NCBI GenBank assembly: GCA_964401705.1
Contig: CAYNZJ010000002.1
Coordinates: 1-42,402 of the forward strand
Length of the DNA stretch: 42,402 bases
Source of the DNA: 2-01-FULL-33-17 sp964401705
GTDB lineage: Bacteria; Patescibacteriota; Minisyncoccia; Phycocordibacterales; UBA9973
Reading direction: 5' to 3'
A program made the translations under genes and the position numbers. Every line of letters starts with the position of its first letter. Position 1 is the stretch's first letter. The notes under the pieces are model-generated. The model was not told the origin of the DNA, ran no database searches, and saw only the letters and a list, made by a program, of their open reading frames with translations. This document shows, piece by piece, positions 32,743 through 41,186 of this stretch.

Positions 32743-33534
32743 TTGTTTACTTATATTTTTATTGGAGTTATCGTTGGGGCTATTACTGGTATTACTGGAG
32801 CTTCGGGGGTTTTGGTTTTAATCCCAATTTTTACTACATTTTTTGATATCCCATTGCCAGTTGTTTTGGGTACAAGTTTATTTGTAGATGTTGTTGCTTC
32901 GGCTTCTGTTTCTTATTCTTATTATCGAGCAAAGCATATTGATATTAGAAAATCCCTTTGGATAATTACGGGGGCTTTACTTGGAGCTCAGATTGGTTCA
33001 TATTTTGTAGTTTCAATTTCAAGATCTTTCATAATGATTATTCTAGCAATTTGTATGATCTTTTTTGGATTTAAAATGTTTAAAAGCGGTTTATCTAAAA
33101 ATGAAGAGAGTAATTTATTTGTCCCGGATAGAATAGCTAATCGATTGAAGACTCCATTAGGTATGGGGTTGATGGGTTTAATAATTGGGGTCATTACTGG
33201 TATTTTTGGAGCTGGTGGAGGATTAACAGTTTTTATTATTCTTTATTCTGTTTTACATTTTGATATTAAAAAAGCCGTTGGAACTTCTAGTTTTGTAATG
33301 CTTTTAACTGCAATTTCGGGTGTTGTTGGTTATACCCAAAATGGGAATATTGATTTTAAATTAGGTATTATAATTGGTATATCCGCTGCTATTGGTGGGG
33401 CTGTAACTTCGTTTTTTGCAAATAAAGTCCCTGAAAAAATCCTAGCAAGATTTATAGGGATATTCTTTGTCTTTTTTGCGATATTAATGGTTGTTTTAAG
33501 GGTTTTGCCATTATTGTTTAATTTTAGTTATTAG
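32743..33534 (+). CDS. TauE/SafE (TSUP) family membrane transporter
   Basis: 263 residues with about eight membrane helices in two repeats, each with the family's glycine-rich start (GVIVGAITGITGASG near 8-22 and GLIIGVITGIFGAGGG near 144-159). Relatives export sulfite, sulfoacetate or other organic sulfur anions. The start is a TTG (no ATG precedes the first helix). Substrate unknown. Confidence 0.88.
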   Translation: MFTYIFIGVIVGAITGITGASGVLVLIPIFTTFFDIPLPVVLGTSLFVDVVASASVSYSYYRAKHIDIRKSLWIITGALLGAQIGSYFVVSISRSFIMIILAICMIFFGFKMFKSGLSKNEESNLFVPDRIANRLKTPLGMGLMGLIIGVITGIFGAGGGLTVFIILYSVLHFDIKKAVGTSSFVMLLTAISGVVGYTQNGNIDFKLGIIIGISAAIGGAVTSFFANKVPEKILARFIGIFFVFFAILMVVLRVLPLLFNFSY

Positions 33535-33577
33535 GTTTGAATAATCTATTTTTTTCTGTATACTAGGATTGTTTTTA

Positions 33578-33649
33578 GCCGTTATAGCTTAGTGGTAAAG
33601 CACTGTCTTGGTAAGACAGAGACCGTGAGTCCGATTCTCACTAACGGCT
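33578..33649 (+). tRNA. tRNA-Thr (GGT)
   Basis: Acceptor GCCGTTA/TAACGGC, anticodon loop TTGGTAA on a CTGTC/GACAG stem, T arm with GTCCGATTC. Promoter TATACT at 33559-33564. CCA not encoded. Confidence 0.96.
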
Positions 33650-33686
33650 CTAGAAAATAAACTGCTTTATTTTCGGTGAGAATCGG
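33631..33686 (+). terminator. Hairpin overlapping the 3' end of tRNA-Thr
   Basis: CCGATTCTCAC (33631-33641), part of the tRNA T arm, is perfectly complementary to GTGAGAATCGG (33676-33686). Inside lies a 9-bp hairpin GAAAATAAA/TTTATTTTC (33653-33674). Six T follow at 33692. It can act as terminator, but it competes with folding of the tRNA T arm. Confidence 0.6.
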
Positions 33687-33689
33687 AAG

Positions 33690-33764
33690 GGTTTTTTATA
33701 TCGAACAAAGTGAGATAAAAAACCACCTGACTACGTGGTAGTCGATTCTCACTAACGGCTCTAG
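33690..33764 (+). repeat. Hairpins and second copy of the tRNA-Thr 3' end
   Basis: A 10-bp stem GGTTTTTTAT/ATAAAAAACC (33690-33724) and GACTAC-GTG-GTAGTC (33729-33743) precede a 22-nt exact copy (33743-33764) of 33632-33653, which spans the tRNA T-arm end, acceptor strand and 4 nt beyond. Distance between copies 111 bp. Confidence 0.85.
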
Positions 33765-33787
33765 TTTCAAACTCAATAAGAATATAT

Positions 33788-34675
33788 ATGCGATCAATTA
33801 ATCAAATCACAAATGAAATAAACAATATTGAAACCCAAATGAGTAGTGGGGATTTTTGGAATGATAAAGAAAATGCAAATATAGTATTACAAAAATATCA
33901 AGAATTAAAAAAAGAATTTGGTTTATTTCAAAATCGTTTAAATAGTAATGCCGTCATTACCATCTATGCTGGAGCAGGCGGGGATGATGCTGAAGATTGG
34001 GCACGGATATTAATGGAAATGTATTTAAATTATTTCAAGAAAAAAGGTTTAGAGGCTTTTAATTTAGATGAACAAGTTACTAAAAATGGTTATCGCAGTA
34101 TTTCTTATGAAATTATTGGTAATGGGGCTTATGGATTATTACAAAACGAAACTGGTGTACACAGACTAGTTCGACTTTCACCATTTAATTCTAAACATAC
34201 CAGAGAAACCTCTTTTGCTTTAGTTGATATCATTCCTTTTGTTGAAAATAACCCATCAATTGGCGGGACAAGTGAAATTTCATCCAAAGAAATAGAAGTA
34301 ACTTTTAGTAAATCTAGTGGCCCCGGAGGTCAAAATGTAAATAAAAGAGAAACCGCAGTTAGAATAACTCACATTCCAACAGGGCTTAGTGTTTGTGTTT
34401 CAACAGAAAGATCTCAAGAGATGAACCGGGCCAAAGCCATGAATATGTTAAATAGTAAATTATTGGTTTTAGCTGAAAAGTTGAACAAAAATTCAATATC
34501 CGAGCTCTCTTTGGCTGGTAAAATAAATAATGAATGGGGTGATCAAATAAGAACATACGTAATGCACCCTTATAAACAGGTTAAAGACCTTAAAAGTGGT
34601 ATTGAAACCAGCGATATTGATGGTGTACTGTCGGGGAACCTTGATGAATTTATTGAAGCTACCCCTAAGATATGA
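33788..34675 (+). CDS. prfB: Peptide chain release factor 2, shortened N-terminal domain
   Basis: 295 residues against about 365 in most bacteria. Stop-codon recognition tripeptide SPF (131-133) and catalytic GGQ (180-182) are intact, so it should release at UAA and UGA. About 70 residues of helical domain 1 are missing between the conserved DFWND segment (22-26) and AGAGGDDAEDW. There is no in-frame TGA frameshift site near the start. Heads an operon with ftsE-ftsX-pyrG. Confidence 0.95.
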   Translation: MRSINQITNEINNIETQMSSGDFWNDKENANIVLQKYQELKKEFGLFQNRLNSNAVITIYAGAGGDDAEDWARILMEMYLNYFKKKGLEAFNLDEQVTKNGYRSISYEIIGNGAYGLLQNETGVHRLVRLSPFNSKHTRETSFALVDIIPFVENNPSIGGTSEISSKEIEVTFSKSSGPGGQNVNKRETAVRITHIPTGLSVCVSTERSQEMNRAKAMNMLNSKLLVLAEKLNKNSISELSLAGKINNEWGDQIRTYVMHPYKQVKDLKSGIETSDIDGVLSGNLDEFIEATPKI

Positions 34676-34687
34676 TAAAATAAACCT

Positions 34688-35377
34688 ATGCTTTATTTAA
34701 CAAATGTTTCCAAGGTGTATAAAGATGAGACTGAATCATTACACGATGTGTCTCTTACCGTCTCACCTGGAGAATTTGTTGCTATTATGGGCCACTCGGG
34801 TAGTGGTAAAACAACTTTAATGAAATTAATATTAGCTGAAGAAACTCCAACAACTGGAACTGTTTTTTTTGAATCACAAGATATTCATTCGTTGCCTCGC
34901 AAAGATTTAATTGCTCTTCGTCGTAGAATTGGCACAATCTTTCAAGATTTTAGACTTATAAAAAATAAAACAGTTTTTGAAAACGTGGCTTTTGCTATGG
35001 AAGTTGGGGAACATACCGATGAAGATATTTCCGAATATGTTCCACATGTTTTAGAATTAGTTTCACTTACACATAAAATACATTCTTTCCCTGATACTCT
35101 ATCTGGTGGGGAGAAACAACGATTAGCTATTGCTCGAGCAATCATTCATCAACCAGAACTTCTTTTAGCTGATGAACCAACAGCTAGTTTGGACCCAGAA
35201 TCTGCAGATGGAGTTATGCGCGTTCTTCGAAAATTATCTGACTTAGGTACAACAATTGTTATGACAACTCATACTCCAGATTTAGCACATAAATATGCTC
35301 GCAGATTTATTTATTTAGAGAAAGGAAAAATTATTAAAGATGACAAACATCATCATAACAGTAAATTACATTTATAA
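34688..35377 (+). CDS. ftsE: Cell-division ABC transporter ATPase FtsE
   Basis: 229 residues. Walker A GHSGSGKTT (35-43), Q-loop FQDFRL, signature LSGGEKQR, Walker B LLLADEP and H-loop TTHTPD are all present. With FtsX it signals to peptidoglycan hydrolases during division. The C-terminus has a His-rich tail (DDKHHHNSKLHL). Starts 12 nt after prfB, a widespread neighbour. Confidence 0.95.
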   Translation: MLYLTNVSKVYKDETESLHDVSLTVSPGEFVAIMGHSGSGKTTLMKLILAEETPTTGTVFFESQDIHSLPRKDLIALRRRIGTIFQDFRLIKNKTVFENVAFAMEVGEHTDEDISEYVPHVLELVSLTHKIHSFPDTLSGGEKQRLAIARAIIHQPELLLADEPTASLDPESADGVMRVLRKLSDLGTTIVMTTHTPDLAHKYARRFIYLEKGKIIKDDKHHHNSKLHL

Positions 35378-35380
35378 TAT

Positions 35381-36304
35381 ATGAATCGCACACTTTTTCG
35401 TCGCACAATTCGTTCTGGTTTAAGTTTGGTTTCGCGTAGTGGAATACTGGGTATTTCTTCTATTGCGGTAACTGTAGTTACTTTAACTGTGATTCTTGGG
35501 TTATTCTTCACTCAAGCAATTTTAGATGCATCACTACACACTGTAGAATCACGAGTAGATATAACAATGTATATTGCTGATTCTGCAAATGATGAAACCA
35601 TTAACACAATTAAAAAAGATTTAGAGTCAATGCCTGAAATTAAAAGCGTGGATTTTATTTCCAAAGAAGAAGCTTTGGTTAAATATCGTGAACGTCATAT
35701 ATCTGACGATGTGGCTCTTCAGGCGTTAGATGAAGTAGGGCATAATCCTCTTCGGTCTAGTTTTGTTATTCATGCTAAAGACACTGCCCAATATGAAAGT
35801 ATAATCACTAAACTAGAAAGTGATACAACATTTTTAGATCAAAATAAATCATTTATTACAAATGTAAACTTTATTCGAACCAAACAAGTTATAGATAAAA
35901 TATTGCTTCTTCGTGATGGCGTTAAAAAATTCGGATACACGCTAACTTTAATTTTTATAGTTATTGCAATAATGGTTACATTTAATACTGTAAAATTAGG
36001 TATCTATACAATGAAAGATGAAATTGAAGTTATGCGATTAGTCGGAGCACGTGGTAGTTATGTACGGGGTCCATTTATTGTGGCTCAGGTTGTGTATAGC
36101 CTTATTGCTTCGGTAATAACTTTGTTATTCTTTTTGGGTATTACTTATATTTTGCGTGATTCATTAACTGTATTTTTCGGAGTAGATTTATTTGAATATT
36201 ATATAAAAAATATTTTACAAATATCAGGGCTTATAATTTTTTCTGGGTTATTTTTAGGAGTTGTTGCTAGCTTTTTATCTGTCTCTAGGTATCTTAATAA
36301 ATAA
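35381..36304 (+). CDS. ftsX: Cell-division protein FtsX
   Basis: 307 residues: cytoplasmic N-terminus, helix 1 (about 24-45), an extracytoplasmic domain (about 46-180; DVALQALDEVGHNPLRSSFVI), then three helices with the FtsX permease motif (EVMRLVGARGSYVRGPF). Starts 3 nt after ftsE. Confidence 0.94.
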   Translation: MNRTLFRRTIRSGLSLVSRSGILGISSIAVTVVTLTVILGLFFTQAILDASLHTVESRVDITMYIADSANDETINTIKKDLESMPEIKSVDFISKEEALVKYRERHISDDVALQALDEVGHNPLRSSFVIHAKDTAQYESIITKLESDTTFLDQNKSFITNVNFIRTKQVIDKILLLRDGVKKFGYTLTLIFIVIAIMVTFNTVKLGIYTMKDEIEVMRLVGARGSYVRGPFIVAQVVYSLIASVITLLFFLGITYILRDSLTVFFGVDLFEYYIKNILQISGLIIFSGLFLGVVASFLSVSRYLNK

Positions 36305-36306
36305 TT

Positions 36307-38007
36307 ATGATTAAAGGCCAAAAAACAAAACAAACTAGTTACATATTTGTCATTGGGGGTGTTATCTCAGGTGTTGGTAAAGGCGTTGCTGCTAGCTCTA
36401 TTGCAAAGATACTTCAAGACCGTGGACAAATTGTAACTGCAATTAAAATTGACCCATATATTAATATTGATGCCGGCACAATGAACCCAGGCGAACATGG
36501 CGAGGTTTTTGTATTAAATGATGGTTATGAGACTGACCAAGATATGGGTAACTATGAACGTTTTTTGAATAAAGACATCAGTAGCGACAATTATATGACC
36601 ACAGGACGGGTTTATCAATCTGTGATCCAAAAAGAACGTAATTTAGAATATGGTGGAATTTGTGTAGAAGTGGTACCGCATATTCCAATGGAAGTAATTG
36701 AACGTATAGAAAAAGCTGGTAAAAAGGCAGATGCTGATGTTGTTGTTATTGAAATTGGGGGGACAGTTGGGGAATATCAAAATATGCTATTTCTAGAAGC
36801 TGCTCGAATGATGAAAAATAAATATCCAGGGCAAGTATTTTTTGTAATGGTGTCGTATCTTCCAGTACCAGGGACAATTGGGGAAATGAAAACCAAACCA
36901 ACCCAATATGCAGTTAGAACACTTAATGCATCAGGTATCCAACCAGACATTATTATTGCTCGTTCCAAAGAATTAATGGACGAAAAAAGAAAACAAAAAC
37001 TTTCTGTATTTTGTAATATTTCAGCTGACCGTGTTATATCTGCTCCGGATGTACAAAGTATTTACGATATTCCAATAAATTTTGAAAAAGAAGGTTTATC
37101 AGATTTGATTTGTAATACGTTAACATTGGCTTGCCCGATACTTTCTAAAAATGGTGGCAAAGAATGGAATAGTTTTGTTAAAAAAACAAAAACTGTTAAA
37201 GATGAACTACATATTGCTGTTGTCGGTAAATATTTTGATAGTGGGGATTTTGTACTCTCTGATGCTTATTTGTCCGTAATCGAAGCCATTAAATATTCTA
37301 GTTATGCAGTAAATAAAAAACCAGTTTTAACTTGGATTAATGCCGGGAAATATGAAAAAGATCCCAAGTCTGTTAAAGAACTATCTAAATTTGATGGGGT
37401 AATAGTTCCTGGGGGATTTGGTAACCGTGGGATAGAAGGTAAAATCAAAGCCATAGAATATGTTCGTAAAAATAAAATCCCGTATTTAGGACTTTGTTAT
37501 GGGATGCAATTAGCAGTTATTGAATATGCTAGAAATGTTTTAGGGTTAAAAGATGCCCACACATTGGAAGTTAATCCAAAATCCAAAGATCTTGTAATTA
37601 CAGTAATGGATGACCAAATAGATAAAATTAAAAACAAAAAAATGGGCGGAACTATGCGACTGGGTTCATATCCAGCAATACTTAAAAAAGGATCATTAGC
37701 AGAAAAGGCGTATCTTGGTTTGTCTAAAATGGTAAATAAAATTGATGGTAAAAGCCAAATTATAGAACGTCATCGTCATCGTTATGAAGTTAATAATGAT
37801 TATGTTGAAAGGTTGGAAAATAAAGGAATGGTTTTTTCTGGAAAATCACCTGATGGTAAATTATGTGAAATTGTAGAATTACCAACATCGATTCATCCAT
37901 TTTTTATGGCTAGTCAATTCCATCCAGAATTTTTAGCTCGGCCACTATCCCCACATCCAATGTTTAGTGCTTTTTGCAAAGCCTGTGTAAATAGAAAAAA
38001 TAAATAA
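36307..38007 (+). CDS. pyrG: CTP synthase
   Basis: 566 residues. Makes CTP from UTP with glutamine. N-terminal synthetase domain (GGVISGVGKG near 17-26, KIDPYINIDAGTMNPGEHGEV) and C-terminal class I glutamine amidotransferase with nucleophile C397 in LGLCYGMQ and the SQFHPEF histidine/glutamate. Starts 2 nt after ftsX. Confidence 0.97.
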   Translation: MIKGQKTKQTSYIFVIGGVISGVGKGVAASSIAKILQDRGQIVTAIKIDPYINIDAGTMNPGEHGEVFVLNDGYETDQDMGNYERFLNKDISSDNYMTTGRVYQSVIQKERNLEYGGICVEVVPHIPMEVIERIEKAGKKADADVVVIEIGGTVGEYQNMLFLEAARMMKNKYPGQVFFVMVSYLPVPGTIGEMKTKPTQYAVRTLNASGIQPDIIIARSKELMDEKRKQKLSVFCNISADRVISAPDVQSIYDIPINFEKEGLSDLICNTLTLACPILSKNGGKEWNSFVKKTKTVKDELHIAVVGKYFDSGDFVLSDAYLSVIEAIKYSSYAVNKKPVLTWINAGKYEKDPKSVKELSKFDGVIVPGGFGNRGIEGKIKAIEYVRKNKIPYLGLCYGMQLAVIEYARNVLGLKDAHTLEVNPKSKDLVITVMDDQIDKIKNKKMGGTMRLGSYPAILKKGSLAEKAYLGLSKMVNKIDGKSQIIERHRHRYEVNNDYVERLENKGMVFSGKSPDGKLCEIVELPTSIHPFFMASQFHPEFLARPLSPHPMFSAFCKACVNRKNK

Positions 38008-38016
38008 AAATAAAAA

Positions 38017-38038
38017 ACCAGCGCTAGTCTGGTCTTTT
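38017..38038 (+). terminator. Weak terminator after pyrG
   Basis: ACCAG / CTGGT (38017-38021 with 38029-38033) followed by CTTTT. Short stem. Confidence 0.4.
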
Positions 38039-38062
38039 GGATTTTCTTTTTAAGAAAGATTT

Positions 38063-38239
38063 TTAGTTTAAAAGATTTCGTTTTCTCCAAAACTCGTCTT
38101 CTTTTTTTATTCTTTCTTCGTAGCTTAGTGTTCCATCTATAGGTTCACCTCGCTTTAGTGCTCTTTTTTTAGGGCCTGATTTTACATGGCCCCATTCTTT
38201 GTAGTAGCGTTTAAACGCTTTTCTTTTAGTCTTTTGCAT
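38063..38239 (-). CDS. Small basic protein of 58 residues
   Basis: Begins MQKTKRKAFKRYYKEWGHVK and ends DEFWRKRNLLN; about a third Lys/Arg, no membrane segment, no family recognised. The frame is open, uses the strand's AT-rich codons and fills an otherwise empty gap. A perfect palindrome GATTAGAAT-TTA-ATTCTAATC (38248-38268) stands 9 nt upstream of its ATG and may be an operator or stem. Confidence 0.55.
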   Translation of the reverse strand: MQKTKRKAFKRYYKEWGHVKSGPKKRALKRGEPIDGTLSYEERIKKEDEFWRKRNLLN

Positions 38240-38321
38240 AATATTTTGATTAGAATTTAATTCTAATCATTAAAAATATTTTGTCAAATTTTAGTTAAAA
38301 GCTTGTATTTTATTTTAGTGT

Positions 38322-38786
38322 TTATTGGTTGGACATAACATAAGCTAAAACATCATTTGTATTTAAATCAAAATACTCAATCATTTCATAATCAGGACGT
38401 TTTATAATTCTTAAATTTTCAGGGTGTTTTGTAATTTCTTGTAATTTGAATTTTGTGTAATCTTGAACCTGTACATCTGCACAACCTATTTGTGAACGAT
38501 ATGGGTCAGGTTCCCTAATCCTAATATTTTTTATAAAACCACCAATAGTTTGAATTGGTTCTTTTAATAAAAATTTAAAACCATTATTAGCCTCGGATTT
38601 TATTCCAAGTTTGCTACATAAATCAAGCAAATTTTTATATTCCTGTTGAGTATGGCTAAATATTGTTAAATAAGTAATTGGTAAATTATATCCAGTTGTT
38701 TTTGAAACAAGGTTTTCTACCTTCTCTGCAATTATCTGTACTTTTTTAATTATATTTTCCTTTGATTCAATCGTCATTTTATCCAT
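38322..38786 (-). CDS. Conserved hypothetical protein (DPYRSQIGCADVQV)
   Basis: 154 residues from the ATG at 38786 (MDKMTIESKEN). Longer in-frame starts reach into the upstream gene and encode a hydrophobic stretch, judged non-coding. A mixed alpha/beta protein with the motif REPDPYRSQIGCADVQV (near 95-111) and PDYEMIEYFDLNTNDVLAYV at the end. This kind of sequence is frequent in Patescibacteria; function unknown. Confidence 0.65.
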   Translation of the reverse strand: MDKMTIESKENIIKKVQIIAEKVENLVSKTTGYNLPITYLTIFSHTQQEYKNLLDLCSKLGIKSEANNGFKFLLKEPIQTIGGFIKNIRIREPDPYRSQIGCADVQVQDYTKFKLQEITKHPENLRIIKRPDYEMIEYFDLNTNDVLAYVMSNQ

Positions 38787-38832
38787 AGATAAATTATATA
38801 TGATTATACTGAAATATAAAAATAGGAACACG

Positions 38833-39378
38833 TTAGTGTTCCTTCGCATTATTTTTACCAGTGCCTTTGCAATAAGGGCAAATGATTTCATTTAATTTTT
38901 CTGCCCAATGTACTGTTAGTACAGTTTTTTTGTTCCAGCAATAGCTACAGCTCATTGCAAATCTTGAATTTTCAGTCCTTTGCTTAAACCCAGAACTATC
39001 GCATGATTTACAATAAACATATTTTATAGAATTAGGTGGAATTTCTAACTTTCTTTTACAGCTTCCGTGACAATGTTTACATAACCCATTTATTTCGGAA
39101 TTGATTTCTTTAAGTCTTTCTTCGTCAAAACCCCAAATTAAAAATCTTTCAGGGGTATCAAGAGCAAATAAAAAGTTTTCTTTCAATTCTTTTATTTTCT
39201 CTTCTTTTGAGTCTATTTTATTTATAGATAATACTAAAAGCATCATTTTATATTTCATGTACAAATCTTCTAAATCTATATACCCCCTCAAGGGAATATT
39301 AAAAAAGTCTTTTACGGCTTTTATATTCTTCATATTTTCATTTTTGATTAACCTATTTATATATCTAAAAATCCCCAT
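38833..39378 (-). CDS. Protein with four CxxC zinc-type motifs
   Basis: 181 residues from the ATG at 39378. Helical N-terminal half; the second half has CKHCHG, CKSCDSSG, CSYCWN and CPYCKGTG, resembling the CxxCxGxG zinc region of DnaJ, without a J domain. Probably binds two zinc ions. Could be a chaperone-like or nucleic-acid-binding protein; no closer call possible. Confidence 0.65.
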   Translation of the reverse strand: MGIFRYINRLIKNENMKNIKAVKDFFNIPLRGYIDLEDLYMKYKMMLLVLSINKIDSKEEKIKELKENFLFALDTPERFLIWGFDEERLKEINSEINGLCKHCHGSCKRKLEIPPNSIKYVYCKSCDSSGFKQRTENSRFAMSCSYCWNKKTVLTVHWAEKLNEIICPYCKGTGKNNAKEH

Positions 39379-39432
39379 TGTCAAATAGGGAATTAAAACA
39401 CTATTTAATGAATAGCTTTTACTATTTATTTA

Positions 39433-39441
39433 TGGTATTTT
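39433..39441 (+). promoter_or_regulatory. Extended -10 of the 39.5-kb RNA
   Basis: TGG-TATTTT, start of RNA expected near 39448, about 9 nt before the closing helix. Confidence 0.45.
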
Positions 39442-39447
39442 TAGCAA

Positions 39448-39691
39448 AAGTACAAATAGTTATTACATGCGTTGTATTCCGATGATAAGCGGATGCGTAT
39501 TGCAGTCCCCGAACTGAAATATCTAAGTAGGGGCAAATTGCAACATAATGGATAAATCGCCACAGGCTGATCGTCTACTTATCTTAAAGGGTCTGAAAAG
39601 ATTGATCCAGGTAAACGATCCTTTATGCGTAATAACTACATTTTAATAAAAAGTGCTTTGAGCCTCGGGTGAATTTAACCTGAGGTTTTTT
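39448..39691 (+). ncRNA. Free-standing structured RNA with own terminator
   Basis: No coding frame. The ends close by a long helix: TAGTTATTAC (39457-39466) pairs with GTAATAACTA (39629-39638) and continues after a 2-nt bulge with GCGT/ATGC. Inside: TTGCA/TGCAA (39500-39504 with 39539-39543) around CCCC/GGGG (39507-39510 with 39530-39533); GATCGT/ACGATC (39569-39574 with 39615-39620) around GGGTC/GATCC (39589-39593 with 39604-39608). Terminator 39663-39691 follows. It lacks the conserved cores of tmRNA (no T arm or CCA), RNase P RNA (no GAGGAAAGTC or ACAGAA) and SRP RNA. A 6S-like regulator is possible, but unproved. Confidence 0.65.
39663..39691 (+). terminator. Intrinsic terminator of the 39.5-kb RNA
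   Basis: CCTCGGGT / ACCTGAGG (8 bp with one G-T pair), loop of 7 nt, six T. Confidence 0.85.
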
Positions 39692-39731
39692 AATTATTTT
39701 ATTTTAATATTTATATAATTATTGAGAACAT

Positions 39732-40982
39732 CTATTTTTGGGTGATTTTCTTAAGAAAAGAAATACAATAACTTAAATCTTCATAATTATATTTGTATAA
39801 CCTTTTTTTGTTTGGATGTTCACTTTGATGTCTAATATAAACTGGGAGTGATTCTTCAATTTTATCAGATCTCTTTATTGTTCGACATCCAATCTTAATA
39901 AGTCTTTTATTTAAATCTTTATGCTCTCCTGAAAATAATTTCAGTTTTTCTTTATAGGTAGTATTAAATTCTTCCTCTAGAGTTTCGTAATTTAATAATG
40001 AACTCACATTTATATCAAATTTAATAAATTTTTTTAATAAGATCTTATGTCTCGATTTTATCGAAGTCGAACTGTCTGCCCCTTGAACCACAGCAATTTG
40101 AAAATCTTTTAAATCAGGGTCAGATTTATTAGAGGATAAATCTTTTGAGAAATTAATAAAAAAATCTTTAATTTTTAAATTTTTTATATTTCCTCTCAAC
40201 ATTAAAAATGAAATTAAATAAAAACAAGAAACAAACATTGCTCTGTTTGTAAATACAATTCCAGCTTCGTCTATATTAAAATTTTTATCAATGTAAGCTA
40301 AAACATTTTTTATTTTCTTTGCTTCTTCACCGTTTGTATTAAACTTTGAGTACGTCTTTAAAAATAAGAGCAAGTCATTAAATTTTAAATTAACGATATC
40401 GTTCTTAACTGACAATAGCGATACCTGTGCCATTGTTGCCAAATGGGGATTTCTTTTTGCTTTGGATATTACTTTGTTCTTAAAGACATTATCGTTGCTA
40501 AGTGTGTAAATGAAAGCAGACATATCTCCACTTGTTGCTTTTAATTTTTCTGAAGTGTTTAGTGCTGAACCAGACTGTAATCTTTGAAATAATTCAGAAA
40601 GTTCGTCCCCTTTGAAGTCTTCTACAATTTCAACATCGAAAGAAAATTTACTTAATTCTTCTTTAATTTTTAAATTCAAATCATTATACAAATAATAATT
40701 ACTATCTAAATTTACCTTTAGTTTATTGTCATAAAAATCAAATACTGTTGATAATCTTTGTTTTCCGTCGATACATTCGTACTTATAAGGATCTCCTTTA
40801 GAGTTTTTATAAACAGCAAAATAGAGCTTCGGGACACCCCAACCCTTGATTAAAGAATCAATAAATAATTCTTTCTTTTTTTCTGGCCAAACCTTACCTC
40901 TTTGAAATGCAGGATCAAGATCGATAATATTTCGATTACCCGTAAGAAATAGAATATTCTTTTTTTCTGATGATGTTTTCAT
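39732..40982 (-). CDS. DUF262 (GmrS/ParB-like) domain protein
   Basis: 416 residues from the ATG at 40982; the longer frame to 41045 would run into tRNA-Gln. The N-terminal DUF262 domain has DPAFQRGKVW (24-32) and IDGKQRLS (71-78), the ParB/sulfiredoxin-like nucleotide-hydrolysing core of GmrSD-type enzymes. No C-terminal HNH nuclease (DUF1524) motif is visible; the remaining ~300 residues are helical and Lys/Asn-rich. DUF262 proteins are common in anti-phage loci, so it may be a stand-alone defence gene next to a tRNA. AT-rich like the flanks. Confidence 0.8.
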   Translation of the reverse strand: MKTSSEKKNILFLTGNRNIIDLDPAFQRGKVWPEKKKELFIDSLIKGWGVPKLYFAVYKNSKGDPYKYECIDGKQRLSTVFDFYDNKLKVNLDSNYYLYNDLNLKIKEELSKFSFDVEIVEDFKGDELSELFQRLQSGSALNTSEKLKATSGDMSAFIYTLSNDNVFKNKVISKAKRNPHLATMAQVSLLSVKNDIVNLKFNDLLLFLKTYSKFNTNGEEAKKIKNVLAYIDKNFNIDEAGIVFTNRAMFVSCFYLISFLMLRGNIKNLKIKDFFINFSKDLSSNKSDPDLKDFQIAVVQGADSSTSIKSRHKILLKKFIKFDINVSSLLNYETLEEEFNTTYKEKLKLFSGEHKDLNKRLIKIGCRTIKRSDKIEESLPVYIRHQSEHPNKKRLYKYNYEDLSYCISFLKKITQK

Positions 40983-41019
40983 AATTAATAAATAAGAAAT
41001 TCGTAATACCTCAAACTTG

Positions 41020-41090
41020 CTGCCTGACAGGGATTCGAACCCCAATTAACGGATTCAGAGTCCGCTGTCCTACCATTAGACGATCAGGCA
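41020..41090 (-). tRNA. tRNA-Gln (CTG)
   Basis: Acceptor TGCCTGA/TCAGGCA, anticodon loop CTCTGAA on GCGGA/TCCGT, T arm with GTTCGAATC. Discriminator G. The DUF262 gene begins 37 nt downstream. No second tail copy is seen. Confidence 0.93.
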
Positions 41091-41174
41091 AGATTATCCT
41101 GTAAGCTTATGACAGAATACCATAAAATTACTTAAAAACAATAATTTTATACAAATCAAGACTATTGTATATGA

Positions 41175-41186
41175 TATAATAAATTT
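41175..41186 (+). promoter_or_regulatory. Leaderless promoter of the 55-aa protein
   Basis: TATAAT (41175-41180), 6 nt, ATG. Confidence 0.6.

Noticed and set aside
39448..39691. tmRNA, RNase P RNA or SRP RNA
   Set aside because: No tRNA-like ends or tag frame, no GAGGAAAGTC/ACAGAA core, no SRP tetraloop domain could be found in the interval on either strand.
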